17,572 nucleotides of DNA from assembly GCA_964586775.1 (NCBI GenBank), contig CAZPJD010000209.1, positions 1 to 17,572 of the forward strand, written 5' to 3'. The notes beneath the pieces are model-generated. The model saw only the letters and a program-made list of their open reading frames with translations. It ran no database searches and was not told the origin of the DNA. Positions 7,873 to 16,451 of this stretch are shown here, piece by piece; position 1 is the first letter of the stretch; each line of letters begins with the position of its first letter. Origin of the DNA: JADLEX01 sp964586775 (GTDB lineage: Bacteria; Lernaellota; Lernaellaia; JACKCT01). Both the position numbers and the translations under genes were made by a program.

Positions 7873-10800
7873 CTAACACCCGCAGCAGGAACCGCCGGAA
7901 TCGTCGTCGTCGCCGCCGCCGTCGTTCGTGGACGCGTCGTCGTCCGCGCCACCGTCGTCATCGCCGGAGTCATCATCGGACGCACCATCGTCGTCGACGG
8001 AACCGTCGTCGTCATCGTCGCCCGCGTCGTCGTCCGCGTCGTCATCGGGCGCAACGCACGAGTCCTTGGCGTCGTCGCAGATCGTGCCCTCGTCGCAGGG
8101 GTTCCCGCTCGACACGCACGCCGTTCCCTGCTCGTCGCACGACTCCTCACCGTTGCAGAACAACCCGTCATCGACGCACGGGTCGCCGAGGCTCTCGCAT
8201 TCGTCGGACTGCTCGTTGCACTGCTCCATGCCGTTGCAGAATTCGCCGTCGTCGGCGCACGGCTTGCCGCTCGATGCGCACGCGCCGGCGATCTCGTCGC
8301 AGCTCTCCTCGCCGTTGCAGAACAGGCCGTCGTCGGGGCACGGCGGATCGGCCACACCGCATGTGTCCGCGCCCTCGTCGCAGTATTCGAGCCCATTGCA
8401 GAAAACATCGTCCGACGGGCAGGGGTTCCCCGCCGATTCGCACGCGTCGGCGTCCTCGTCGCACTGTTCATCGCCGTTGCAGAACAGGCCGTCGTCCACG
8501 CACGGTGCATCGCTGGTCACGCACGCGTCGCCGCCCTCGTTGCACGTCGTTTCGCCGTTGCACCACAGGCCGTCTTCCACGCACGGGCGATCGATCCGCA
8601 CGCAGGCGTCGGTGCCTTCGTCGCAGGTCTCGGTGCCGTTGCAAAACTGAGCGTCCGAAGGACACGGATTGCCCGGGCTGAAGCACGTGTCCGCGCCCTC
8701 GTTGCATTGTTCAACCCCGTTGCAGAACACGCCGTCGCTCGCGCACGGCGATCCGGTGTGGGACGAGCACGACCCGCCCGAGCACGTATCCGCGCCGTTG
8801 CACCACTGGCCGTCGTCGCAAGACACGCCGTTTTGATTTGTCCACGATGTGGTGGACTGGCTGACCACGCACTTGCGGCAAGGGTCGCCGCCGGGGCTCG
8901 CGCCGTCGGCCCAGCACGTGCCGTTGATGAGGCACCCGATGCACGGTTTGAATTTGACGGTGAGGTAGTCGTAGAACGTCAGCGCGACATCGGCGCTGCC
9001 CGTGCCGAACACGTCGCCAGCCGCGTTGACGGCGACGTCGCGCAGGATGTTTTCGCGCCCCTGCCCGCCGTCGTATCTCTTCTCCCACTCAAATCCGCCG
9101 TCGCTTCCGTATTTGACGATCACGAAGTCCGTCGCGAAGAAGTTCGACGTTCCGCCGACGTACACGCCGCCCTCGATGTCGAGGTCGATCGCGACCGCCA
9201 CGTCGCGCGGCGGCCCGCCGGGGCCGTCGTAGGACGCCGTCCACATCTCGTCGCCGCTCGCGTCGTAGGCGACGGTCACGATGTTGTCGCTGCCGCCCGA
9301 GCCGAACGAGGTGCCGGTGACGAAGACGTTGCCGCCCGCGTCCACGGCCAGATCCACCGCCGCGTCGCGAAACGCCGCGTCGCCGTCGTACGTCGCGCTC
9401 CACAGCTCGTCGCCGTCGGCGTCGTACGATGCCGTGAAGTAGTCGAGGAATCCCGTCGTGCGCCACACGTAGCCCGTGACGTACGCATTTCCGTCCGCGT
9501 CGGCGACGACCTGATAGCCCTCGTCGGATGCGTGCGCCGGTCCGTCCACGCGCACGGCGAAGACCTCGTCGCCCGCGGGGCTGTATTTGAGCAACACGAG
9601 ATCGCGGCCCGTGCCGACGCCTTGCGAGTAGCCCGTCACGAATACGTTGCCGTCGGCGTCGAACGCGAGGCCGCGCGGACGATCGGGCCCGACCGCGGGG
9701 CCGTCATAAATCGCGTCCCATTGGAACGTCCCCGCCGCGTTCCATTTCGCGAGCGCAATGTTCACGCCGCCCGTTAAGCCGTCCGATTCGCCAACAACGT
9801 AGACGTTGCCCTGTTTGTCCACGATCACGCGTCGCGCGTTGTCCGCGCCGCCCGCGTCGCCGTCGTACCGCGCGCGCCACTGCTCGACGCCGTTCGCGTC
9901 GAGGCGCGCCACCGCGAAGTCGGTATCCGCGGGATCGCCCGAGACGGGATTCACCGAGGGACCCGCGACGGCGATGCCGCCCGCGTCGTCCATCGCCACG
10001 TCGCGACCCTCGTCGAACTGAGCCCCCGCGCCGCCGTCGAAGCGATGCTCCCACAACAGATTGCCGTTCGTGTCGTATTTGATCGTACACATGTCGTCGC
10101 CGGCGTCGCTCGACCAGCACCGGCCCGTGACGACCGCGCCGCCGTCCGCCGTCGCCGCCATCGCGAAGGGCTCATCCACCACCACCGAGGGATCGCCCGG
10201 CCCCGAAAAAGCCTCGCTCCACGCCGTCGCGCCCGCCGCCGTGTCCACCTCCACCATCATGTCGCAGCAGTCGAAGGGCACGAGCGCCGCGCGGCCGAGT
10301 CCGTCGTCCGAACCGTGCAACGCGCCGGAGAGCGCCGCGAGCACACCGCCGGCCGAAGAGAAGTGCGTCGTCTGCGTGATGCCGACGACCATCCAGTCGG
10401 CGCCGAGCGCCGCGAGCGTCGTCGGCGCGTCGCCCATCGTGTCGAATGACCCCGCCGTCGCGCTCCACGCCGTGTCACCGTCCGGTTCCAAGCGCACGAG
10501 CCGATGGCGGAACTCGTCCGCCGCCCACTGCTCGTGCCCCGCGCACAGGAGCGCCGATCCATCCCACACCGCGTCCACGAAGATGGCGTCGCCATCCGGC
10601 GCGGGAAACCGACGATCCCAATCGAAGGAGCCGTCGTCGAGGTAACGCAGCGCTACGCCCTCGGCGTCGCCGCCCGCCGACTCCGATTGTCCCGCGACGT
10701 ACGCCACGCCCGTGGAATCGACCTGCACGGCGGCGGCGGTATCGAAGCCGGCAGCCCCGTCGTACCGGGCATCCCACGCGGAAAGCCCGAGGTCGGTGTA

Positions 10801-11622
10801 GGCCACGGTCAGGATGTCGCGGTCGCCGCCATCCTCGATCCATCCGGTCAGCACGATCCGGTCGCCGCCCCGCGCGATGTCGGCGGGGACCTCGTCGCCC
10901 GTTCCGCCGAAGACGCGCAGCCAGATCGGTCCGCCGCCCGGCGTGAACCCGTGCGCCGCCATCTGCATGCCGTTGATCGACGAACGCAGCACCCCCGCCA
11001 CGACGATGTTGCCCGCGCTGTCGAACGTGAGCGCGACGGCCTCGTCGTCGAGGCTGTCCGCGCCGTTGAGGAACTGCGTCCACTCGATGTTGCCCGTGGG
11101 TCCGTCGACGCGCGCGACCAGCCAGTCGTGGCCCGAGAACGACGTCTGCGTCCAACCGACGACGATCACGTCGCCATCGGCGGTCATCGACGCGTCGACG
11201 GGCACGTCGTCGAGGCGATCGACACCGTCGTATCGCGCGACCCACTGCTCGTTGCCCGCGGAGTTATATTTGACGACAACCAGATCGCGCCGCGCGCCGG
11301 ATGCGTACGACGAACCAACGGCAAAGACGTTGCCACCCGATCCCAGCACGCGCACGGCCTTGTCCGTATTCGACCCCGGGCCCGAGTAGCGGCGTTCCCA
11401 TTGGAACTGCATTGCGTAGTCGGAGAGCGCCGCCGACGCATCCTCTTCGCCCGGCACGACGAGGGCCTGCGGCGCGGCCTCGTGGGGATTCGGCGGTGAA
11501 ACGGAAGCGCCGTGATCCGCGTTGCACGCAAGCGCGATGGCCGAGAGAACGCAAACGACCGCGAATCGCGCCGCGCGAAGCGGTCGGTGGGGAGCGGGTA
11601 TCGAGCGGTCGCGCTGCGGCAA
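7873..11622 (-). CDS. Secreted beta-propeller / Cys-repeat protein with Asp-rich tail ending SCCGC
   Basis: A 1249-residue exported protein. Residues 14-33 form a signal peptide ending IALAC, probably a lipobox with Cys33, although Ala at -3 is less usual. Residues about 70-890 hold about fifteen repeats of 50-60 residues with GNVxVxG cores and W-x3-YDG ends, typical of SBBP/seven-bladed propeller repeats and enough for about two propellers. Residues 895-1185 are cysteine-rich: a first C-IGC-x-NGTCW-type module, then eight 27-residue units with four Cys each, then a degenerate one. Residues 1188-1243 are mostly Asp with Gly and Ser, and the protein ends SGGSCCGC. The binding target is unknown. 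TTG 11622 is chosen because it places the signal peptide correctly and lies just after a promoter-like sequence. An ATG at 11778 is in frame but would add about 52 unlikely residues and overlap the divergent gene. Its stop directly abuts that of the beta-helix lipoprotein. Confidence 0.85.
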   Translation of the reverse strand: MPQRDRSIPAPHRPLRAARFAVVCVLSAIALACNADHGASVSPPNPHEAAPQALVVPGEEDASAALSDYAMQFQWERRYSGPGSNTDKAVRVLGSGGNVFAVGSSYASGARRDLVVVKYNSAGNEQWVARYDGVDRLDDVPVDASMTADGDVIVVGWTQTSFSGHDWLVARVDGPTGNIEWTQFLNGADSLDDEAVALTFDSAGNIVVAGVLRSSINGMQMAAHGFTPGGGPIWLRVFGGTGDEVPADIARGGDRIVLTGWIEDGGDRDILTVAYTDLGLSAWDARYDGAAGFDTAAAVQVDSTGVAYVAGQSESAGGDAEGVALRYLDDGSFDWDRRFPAPDGDAIFVDAVWDGSALLCAGHEQWAADEFRHRLVRLEPDGDTAWSATAGSFDTMGDAPTTLAALGADWMVVGITQTTHFSSAGGVLAALSGALHGSDDGLGRAALVPFDCCDMMVEVDTAAGATAWSEAFSGPGDPSVVVDEPFAMAATADGGAVVTGRCWSSDAGDDMCTIKYDTNGNLLWEHRFDGGAGAQFDEGRDVAMDDAGGIAVAGPSVNPVSGDPADTDFAVARLDANGVEQWRARYDGDAGGADNARRVIVDKQGNVYVVGESDGLTGGVNIALAKWNAAGTFQWDAIYDGPAVGPDRPRGLAFDADGNVFVTGYSQGVGTGRDLVLLKYSPAGDEVFAVRVDGPAHASDEGYQVVADADGNAYVTGYVWRTTGFLDYFTASYDADGDELWSATYDGDAAFRDAAVDLAVDAGGNVFVTGTSFGSGGSDNIVTVAYDASGDEMWTASYDGPGGPPRDVAVAIDLDIEGGVYVGGTSNFFATDFVIVKYGSDGGFEWEKRYDGGQGRENILRDVAVNAAGDVFGTGSADVALTFYDYLTVKFKPCIGCLINGTCWADGASPGGDPCRKCVVSQSTTSWTNQNGVSCDDGQWCNGADTCSGGSCSSHTGSPCASDGVFCNGVEQCNEGADTCFSPGNPCPSDAQFCNGTETCDEGTDACVRIDRPCVEDGLWCNGETTCNEGGDACVTSDAPCVDDGLFCNGDEQCDEDADACESAGNPCPSDDVFCNGLEYCDEGADTCGVADPPCPDDGLFCNGEESCDEIAGACASSGKPCADDGEFCNGMEQCNEQSDECESLGDPCVDDGLFCNGEESCDEQGTACVSSGNPCDEGTICDDAKDSCVAPDDDADDDAGDDDDDGSVDDDGASDDDSGDDDGGADDDASTNDGGGDDDDSGGSCCGC
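7876..8060 (-). repeat. Asp-codon rich tract and C-terminal Cys motif of the propeller protein
   Basis: Imperfect GAC/GAT trinucleotide repeat (read as GTC/ATC on the plus strand) coding an Asp-rich tail with Ala, Gly and Ser interruptions, followed directly by SGGSCCGC and the stop. It resembles the tract at 16732-16805 in arrangement. Confidence 0.75.
8098..8820 (-). repeat. 81-base tandem repeat coding 27-residue four-Cys units
   Basis: Eight consecutive units of exactly 81 bases (8098-8745) and one divergent 75-base unit (8746-8820). The coded consensus is C-x2-D-x3-C-N-G-x-E-x-C-[DN]-E-x4-C-x4-P, with Cys at positions 1, 8, 14 and 21. The DNA core rc(GCCGTTGCAGAA) recurs every 81 bases. 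The constant unit length suggests growth by duplication of whole units. Similar CNGxExC repeats are common in secreted myxobacterial-type proteins. Confidence 0.9.
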
Positions 11623-11664
11623 CGGCGGACTCGACGAAGGGGGCGTGCTTTGTGAACGCCCTTT

Positions 11665-11693
11665 CTTATACCACGCACTCGGTCGATGTCCCC
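11665..11693 (-). promoter_or_regulatory. Possible sigma-70-type promoter of the propeller gene
   Basis: On the minus strand GGGACA (11693-11688) and TATAAG (11670-11665) are 17 bases apart. Transcription starting near 11658 would leave a leader of about 35 bases before the TTG at 11622, which supports that start over the ATG at 11778. No clear ribosome binding site precedes the TTG. Confidence 0.4.
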
Positions 11694-11776
11694 AGTGACC
11701 CCGGTTACATTCGATGTGCGCTCCTCGATCGGTGCGGCGCGCTCCAAGTTTCGCCGCTTCCGTGATAACAGGGCGC

Positions 11777-12670
11777 ATGCCGCGCAAGACTCTGCTGATG
11801 CTCGTCGCCATGAACATCCTGTGGGCGGGCACGTATTCGGCGACGAAGGTGCTGATGGGCAAGGCGCCCTTCTTCGTCATCACCACGCTGCGCTATGCCT
11901 GCGCCGCGCTGCCGCTGCTGTTCATCGCCTCGCGGCAGGGCGGGCTTCGCATGAGCCTGCGCGATTTCGCGCTGTGCGCGGTCATGGGAATCGCCACCTT
12001 CAGCGCGTGCCCGTGGCTGATGTACGCGGGGGTCGAGCTGAGCCGCGCTTCCGACGCGGCGATCCTGACCTCGACCGAGCCGCTGCTCGCGTCGCTGGGC
12101 GCGTGGATCTTCCTGCGCGAGCACCTCGACTGGCGCGTTGCGATCGGTCTCGTGCTCGCCTTCGGCGGCGCGGCGGTGCTCTCCGAATTCTGGCGCGGCG
12201 AGGGCGCGGTGAACCCGGTCGGCACCGCGCTCATTCTCGCCGGCGTGTGTTTCGAGGCGTTTTATTCGGTGATCGGCAAGTCGCTGCTGCGTCGCGAGGG
12301 CCCGCTCAAGATCACCGCCGTCGCGCTGCTGGCGGCGTGCGTCGTGAATCTGTCGGTGATCGGCGCGCGCGGGCAGTGGGTCTACGCGCGCGCGCTGGGG
12401 CCCGGCGATTGGGTCCTGCTCGCGGGGTATCTCGCGCTCGTGTGCACCGTCGTCGGCTACACGTTTTGGTTCGTCGCGCTGCAACAGGGCGCGGTGGCGA
12501 ACGTCGCGGTCACGATTTTCGTGCAACCGGTCGCGGGGATTCTCGTCGCGTGGGCGTGGGTCCACGAAACCCCCACCGCCACGCAGATCGCCGGCGCGGC
12601 GCTGATCCTCGTCGCCCTCGCCGTTTCGGTCACCGCGCACCGAACGCCCGACCCCGTCATCAGCGGCTAA
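11777..12670 (+). CDS. EamA/DMT-superfamily transporter
   Basis: A 297-residue inner-membrane protein with about ten hydrophobic segments in two similar halves (about residues 5-140 and 150-290), the layout of a duplicated EamA domain. Typical pieces are MNILWAGTYSATKV in helix 1, ILTSTEPLLASLGAWIFLREHL at the end of the first half and the matching VFVQPVAG-type block (VAVTIFVQPVAGILVAWAWVHE) in the second. Members export or import small metabolites such as amino acids or nucleosides; the substrate cannot be told from sequence. The ATG at 11777 begins the first helix, with only a weak purine stretch (CAGGG) upstream. Its stop codon overlaps that of the convergent dehalogenase-like gene by three bases. 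Confidence 0.9.
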   Translation: MPRKTLLMLVAMNILWAGTYSATKVLMGKAPFFVITTLRYACAALPLLFIASRQGGLRMSLRDFALCAVMGIATFSACPWLMYAGVELSRASDAAILTSTEPLLASLGAWIFLREHLDWRVAIGLVLAFGGAAVLSEFWRGEGAVNPVGTALILAGVCFEAFYSVIGKSLLRREGPLKITAVALLAACVVNLSVIGARGQWVYARALGPGDWVLLAGYLALVCTVVGYTFWFVALQQGAVANVAVTIFVQPVAGILVAWAWVHETPTATQIAGAALILVALAVSVTAHRTPDPVISG

Positions 12671-13572
12671 GCGGCTGGCAACTTCGCGGCGAGGTCCGCG
12701 ATCGTCCGCGCGATCGCGTCGGGGACTTCTTCCTGCAAAAAGTGCCCGGCCTTCGTCATCGTCACCGGCGCGTTTGGCAAAACGCCGGTCACGCGCTTGA
12801 GCGCCCGGCCGAGCACCGGGTCGCGCTCGCCCCACACGATCGCCGACGGACCCGCGAAGGAGCGAACGAAATCTTCCACGCGGCGCAGCGGCTCGACCGA
12901 CGGGTGCGCGAGCGAATTCGGCACCATGCGCGAGAGCGCGAGCGGGGCGGTGTTTTCGCGCAGCGAACGCAGGGGGTAGCGATAGGCCCACGCGGCGTCG
13001 GCGTCGATGGAACGCGGATCTCCCTGCGCACGGCCCAGATACGCCTGCGGAAACGCGAACGCGCGAAACACGACGTCGGAGACGATCGGCATCCGCGCGA
13101 ACTTGTGAAAGGCCGTCGGTCGAAAGCCTTCGCGCGGCGGGGCGAGCACCGTGTTGAGCACGACCAGCCCGGCCATCGCGCCGGGAACGTGCGACGCGGC
13201 GAGCGCGCCGATGGGCCCGCCCCAATCCTGCAGCACGAAGACCGCGTCGCGAATGTCGAGCGCCCGAATCAACCCCGCAATCAGCCGTCCGTGTTCGTCC
13301 AGCGTGTGGCGGCGCGCGTCGCGCCACTTCGTCGAAAACCCCAGCCCCGGCAGATCGGGCATCACGAGACGCGCCGGCGCGCCCCGCAGCGCGAACGCGA
13401 TCTTGCGATAGAGAAACGACCACGTGGGGTTGCCGTGAAGCAAAAACACGGTGCGTCCCGAGCCCTGCTCCATCACGTGAAAGTCCACGTCCTCGACGCG
13501 GACGACATACCGGTCGAAGGGCGCCTGCCGCGTGAGCCGCGCGGGCCACACGGGCGGATCCATGCGCGTCAT
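12667..13572 (-). CDS. Haloalkane-dehalogenase-like alpha/beta hydrolase
   Basis: A 301-residue cytoplasmic hydrolase. The motifs fit haloalkane dehalogenases: HGNPTW (46-51, oxyanion hole, with Asn48 as possible halide ligand), LQDWGG with nucleophile Asp116 and halide-binding Trp117, WGERDPVLG with acid Asp251, and AGHFLQEE with base His277. The Asp-His-Asp triad and length agree with the family, which cleaves carbon-halogen bonds by an ester intermediate. Related alpha/beta hydrolases (epoxide hydrolases, fluoroacetate dehalogenases) share much of this, and the natural substrate is unknown. The start is ATG 13572, with GGGAGA six bases upstream; ATG 13563 and 13629 are in-frame alternatives. 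It shares its stop region with the convergent transporter gene and is divergent from the saccharopine-dehydrogenase gene across a 195-base gap. Confidence 0.88.
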   Translation of the reverse strand: MTRMDPPVWPARLTRQAPFDRYVVRVEDVDFHVMEQGSGRTVFLLHGNPTWSFLYRKIAFALRGAPARLVMPDLPGLGFSTKWRDARRHTLDEHGRLIAGLIRALDIRDAVFVLQDWGGPIGALAASHVPGAMAGLVVLNTVLAPPREGFRPTAFHKFARMPIVSDVVFRAFAFPQAYLGRAQGDPRSIDADAAWAYRYPLRSLRENTAPLALSRMVPNSLAHPSVEPLRRVEDFVRSFAGPSAIVWGERDPVLGRALKRVTGVLPNAPVTMTKAGHFLQEEVPDAIARTIADLAAKLPAA

Positions 13573-13578
13573 GCCATT

Positions 13579-13584
13579 TCTCCC
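13579..13584 (-). promoter_or_regulatory. Ribosome binding site choosing among three in-frame ATGs
   Basis: GGGAGA lies six bases before the ATG at 13572, favouring it over the ATGs at 13563 and 13629 as the start of the dehalogenase-like protein. I see no further clear element in the rest of the 13573-13767 gap. Confidence 0.5.
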
Positions 13585-13767
13585 GATGTTGAACTCGGCG
13601 TTTGGCGAAGCGTATGCGCCCGATGGCAAAAAACAACGCGACCCGGCGCAGGTTTCGCCGCATTTATTTCAAAGAAGTTTTTCCTTGAGCCCGCCGCCCG
13701 ACGCGGATACCATGCCCTCGCTTTTCGTGCCGGCGTGAACGCACGCCGAATCTTGGGGGGTGTGACG

Positions 13768-14883
13768 ATGCGCGTGATCGTGATGGGCGGCGCGGGGGAT
13801 ATGGGCAGCAAGGCGGTCGAGGATCTGGCGATCTCCGAGGGGATTTCGCATGTGACGATCGCCGATCGCAACATCGAGGGCGCGCGGGCCATCGCATCGC
13901 GCCTCTCGGGCAAGGGCGCGACGGTGGACGTGAAGGCCGTGGACGCGAACAACCACGGCGAGCTCGTCGCCGCGATGACGGGGCACACCGTGGCCGCGTC
14001 GGCGCTTGGTCCCTTTCACCGATTCGAGGCGAAGCTCGTGCGCGCGGCTGTCGAGGCGGGCGTACACTACGCCAGCATCTGCGACGAGTGGGACGCGGCG
14101 CAGGCCGTCTTCGATCAATACGACGAACCGGCGAAAAAAGCGGGCGTGACCGTGGTGACGTGCCTGGGCGCGAGCCCCGGCGCGACCAGCATCGGCTTTC
14201 GGCTGTTGCACGACGAATTCGATTCCGTGAAGTGCGTCGACGTCTACTGCTATCAACCGCTCGACGCGGGCGGCGGCGCGGCGGTGATCCAGCACATGCT
14301 CTACATCATGACCGGCCGGATCGCCGTGTGGCGCGGCGGCAAGCGCATCATGGTCAAGGCGCTGTCCGAGGAACGCACCATCGAGTTCCCCAAATACGGC
14401 CGCATCAAGCTGTGGAACATGGGCCATGCCGAGCCGATGACGATCCCGCGCTTCTTCCCGAAGATCGACGAGGTCAACTTCTTCATGGGCTACGGCACGG
14501 CCGCCGAGGCGATCGTTTATCCCGCCAAGTGGGGATTTTTCACGTCGCCCTCGCGCGTGGACATGGGGACGAAGGTGCTGCTCGCCGTCGAGAAGATCAC
14601 GCACAAGCCCGAGCCCGCGTGGGGCTCGCTGCGTATCGACGTGCAGGGCATCAAAGACGGCCGCCCCGCCCAGCGCACCCTCTGTGGCGTCGGCCAGATG
14701 CGCGAGGTGACCGGGCTCTCGCTCTCGATCGGCACACAGATGCTGGCCAAGGGGCAGCTCACGGTTTCGGGCGGCGGCGTCTATGCCCCCGAGGCGTGCT
14801 TCGATCCCAAGGTCGCGGTCGCCGCCTTCAAGGCCAAGGGCATCCAGGTCTTCGAGGACGTGGCGATGACCAAGCCGTTCTGA
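13768..14883 (+). CDS. Saccharopine-dehydrogenase-family NAD(P)-dependent oxidoreductase
   Basis: A 371-residue cytoplasmic enzyme. It begins with a Rossmann strand and the glycine loop GGAGDMG (residues 7-13). A second strand ends TIADRN (Asp33), which suggests a preference for NAD. VAASALGPF and YASICDEWDA are typical of the saccharopine dehydrogenase NADP-binding domain, and a catalytic/C-terminal domain follows from about residue 125 (TCLGASPGATSIG). The family includes lysine-pathway and carboxynorspermidine enzymes as well as many of unknown substrate; none of the neighbours indicates lysine or polyamine metabolism, so the substrate is open. ATG 13768 is chosen, with GGGGGG seven bases upstream; GTG 13735 and GTG 13762 are in frame, but the Rossmann strand fits the later start. 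Confidence 0.88.
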   Translation: MRVIVMGGAGDMGSKAVEDLAISEGISHVTIADRNIEGARAIASRLSGKGATVDVKAVDANNHGELVAAMTGHTVAASALGPFHRFEAKLVRAAVEAGVHYASICDEWDAAQAVFDQYDEPAKKAGVTVVTCLGASPGATSIGFRLLHDEFDSVKCVDVYCYQPLDAGGGAAVIQHMLYIMTGRIAVWRGGKRIMVKALSEERTIEFPKYGRIKLWNMGHAEPMTIPRFFPKIDEVNFFMGYGTAAEAIVYPAKWGFFTSPSRVDMGTKVLLAVEKITHKPEPAWGSLRIDVQGIKDGRPAQRTLCGVGQMREVTGLSLSIGTQMLAKGQLTVSGGGVYAPEACFDPKVAVAAFKAKGIQVFEDVAMTKPF

Positions 14884-14919
14884 AATAAAAACGGCCCCGG
14901 GAATTTTTTCCCGGGGCCG
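14884..14919 (-). terminator. Intrinsic terminator of the ammonium transporter gene
   Basis: CGGCCCCGGG (14892-14901) pairs perfectly with CCCGGGGCCG (14910-14919) around a short A/T loop. On the minus strand the stem is followed by TTTTTATTT (14891-14883 region), the U-tract expected after the ammonium transporter stop at 14935. On the plus strand no U-tract follows, but the hairpin also lies just behind the 14883 stop and may serve both convergent genes. Confidence 0.8.
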
Positions 14920-14934
14920 GATGGAAGACGAGAA

Positions 14935-16380
14935 TCAGCCGAGGATTTCGGCGGTCTGACCCGCAGGCATCGGGGCCGGGGGCTCCGGCTTCGCGACGAC
15001 GGGCGCGCTCTTCGCGCCGTTGCCGTTGCTCTTGACGGTGCGCGTCGCGGCGACGATGGGCGCGAGCAGCTTTTCCTGCACGGCCTCCCAGATCGATTCG
15101 TCGTGCTGCGAGAGGTCGAGCCCCTCCTCCTCCTGCTCGGGCGTCACGCGGATCGGCAGCACCAGGTCGACGATCTTGTACGCGAGATACGAGCCGATGA
15201 ACGAAAACGCCGCGACCGCGGCGAGCGCCACGAGGTGCACGAGGAAGGTGTGCGTCTGGCCGAAGACGAGGCCGACGTCCTTGGCGAACACGGCCGTCGC
15301 GACCATGCCGACCATGCCGCCCACGCCGTGGCAGGGGAAGACGTCGAGGGTGTCGTCGAGGGCCGACTTGGTCTTGAAGTGAACCGCGACGTTGCTGACC
15401 ACCGCCGCGATCGCGCCGATCAGCACGCTCGATCCGATCGACACGAATCCCGCCGCCGGGGTGATCGCCACGAGGCCCACGACCGCGCCGATGCACGCGC
15501 CGAGCGCCGAGGGCTTGCGTCCCTTGACCATGTCGAAAAGGATCCAGCCGAGCGCGGCGGCGGCCGACGCGGTGTTGGTGGTCGCGAAGGCCATGGCGGC
15601 GACGCCGTTCGCCGCGAGCGCCGAGCCGGCGTTGAAGCCGAACCAGCCGTACCACAGCATGCCGGTGCCGAGGATCACGAACGGGATGTTCGCGGGGACG
15701 TGCGCCTTGCCCGCCTTGTGGTGCTCGCGCTGGCCGAGGAAGAGCGCGCCGGCGAGGGCCGCGAATCCCGCGGACATGTGCACGACGGTGCCGCCCGCGA
15801 AGTCGAGCACACCGGCCTTGCGCAGCAGGCCGTCGGGGTGCCAGGTCATGTGCGCGAGGGGGCTGTACACGAGCAGGCTGAACAGGATCATGAACAGGAT
15901 ATAACTGGAGAAACGCACGCGCTCGGCAAACGAGCCGGTGATGAGCGCGGGCGTGATGATCGCGAACTTGAGCTGGAAGAGCGCGAAGAGCACCAGCGGG
16001 ATGGTGGGCGAGAGGGCGGGATTCGTCGCCTCGCCGACGCCGCGGAAGAACAGGAAGGTCAGCGGGTTGCCGATGACGCCGCCGATGCTGTCGCCAAACG
16101 CGAGCGAAAAGCCGACGACGATCCAGGTGATCGTGATGACCGCCATGGCGATGAAGCTCTGGAGCATCGTGGAAACGACGTTGTTCTGGCGCACCATGCC
16201 GCCGTAGAAGAACGACAGGCCGGGCGTCATGAGGAGCACCAGAGCCGTGGCGGCGAGCATCCACGCGACGTCGGCGCCGACGATCGGCCCACCGTCGGCC
16301 GCGGGCGCGCGCGCGGGCAGAAACGCCGCGATGACCGCGATGAGAATGAGGAAAAGGAACGGAACGGGGAAGCGCTTCAC
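14935..16380 (-). CDS. amt: Ammonium transporter (Amt family)
   Basis: A 481-residue membrane protein with an N-terminal signal-like segment (residues 1-28) and about eleven transmembrane segments. The Amt signature is complete: MTPGLSFFYGGMVR (51-64), DFAGGTVVHMSAG (Asp193, His201) and DVFPCHGVGGMVG (His351). The two histidines form the pore pair of Amt proteins. A C-terminal tail (about 412-440, EQEEEGLDLSQHDESIW) is the region that usually contacts GlnK/PII, followed by about 40 Pro/Ala-rich residues. It carries ammonium into the cell under nitrogen limitation. GTG 16380 is the start, with AAGGAGA seven bases upstream; further-upstream frames lack membrane-like sequence. A sigma-54 promoter precedes it and a terminator follows it, so it is likely transcribed alone. 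No glnK or glnB lies within the window. Confidence 0.95.
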   Translation of the reverse strand: MKRFPVPFLFLILIAVIAAFLPARAPAADGGPIVGADVAWMLAATALVLLMTPGLSFFYGGMVRQNNVVSTMLQSFIAMAVITITWIVVGFSLAFGDSIGGVIGNPLTFLFFRGVGEATNPALSPTIPLVLFALFQLKFAIITPALITGSFAERVRFSSYILFMILFSLLVYSPLAHMTWHPDGLLRKAGVLDFAGGTVVHMSAGFAALAGALFLGQREHHKAGKAHVPANIPFVILGTGMLWYGWFGFNAGSALAANGVAAMAFATTNTASAAAALGWILFDMVKGRKPSALGACIGAVVGLVAITPAAGFVSIGSSVLIGAIAAVVSNVAVHFKTKSALDDTLDVFPCHGVGGMVGMVATAVFAKDVGLVFGQTHTFLVHLVALAAVAAFSFIGSYLAYKIVDLVLPIRVTPEQEEEGLDLSQHDESIWEAVQEKLLAPIVAATRTVKSNGNGAKSAPVVAKPEPPAPMPAGQTAEILG

Positions 16381-16451
16381 GTGGTGTCTCCTTCCGGCGA
16401 TTCGCGGGCCGCAAGATCGGCCCGACGTGTTCCACGAATGCGGACCCCATG

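Noticed and set aside
7876..7893. C-terminal Cys motif considered as MYXO-CTERM
   Set aside because: MYXO-CTERM needs a transmembrane helix and a basic end after the Cys; here the protein stops directly after the cysteines.
8098..8820. Regular repeats considered as a CRISPR array
   Set aside because: The 81-base period has no conserved repeat/unique spacer division, and it is in frame with a Cys-repeat protein.
11705..13663. 652-codon minus-strand frame crossing the transporter and the dehalogenase-like gene
   Set aside because: It overlaps two genes with full motif sets in other frames and has shadow-type composition.
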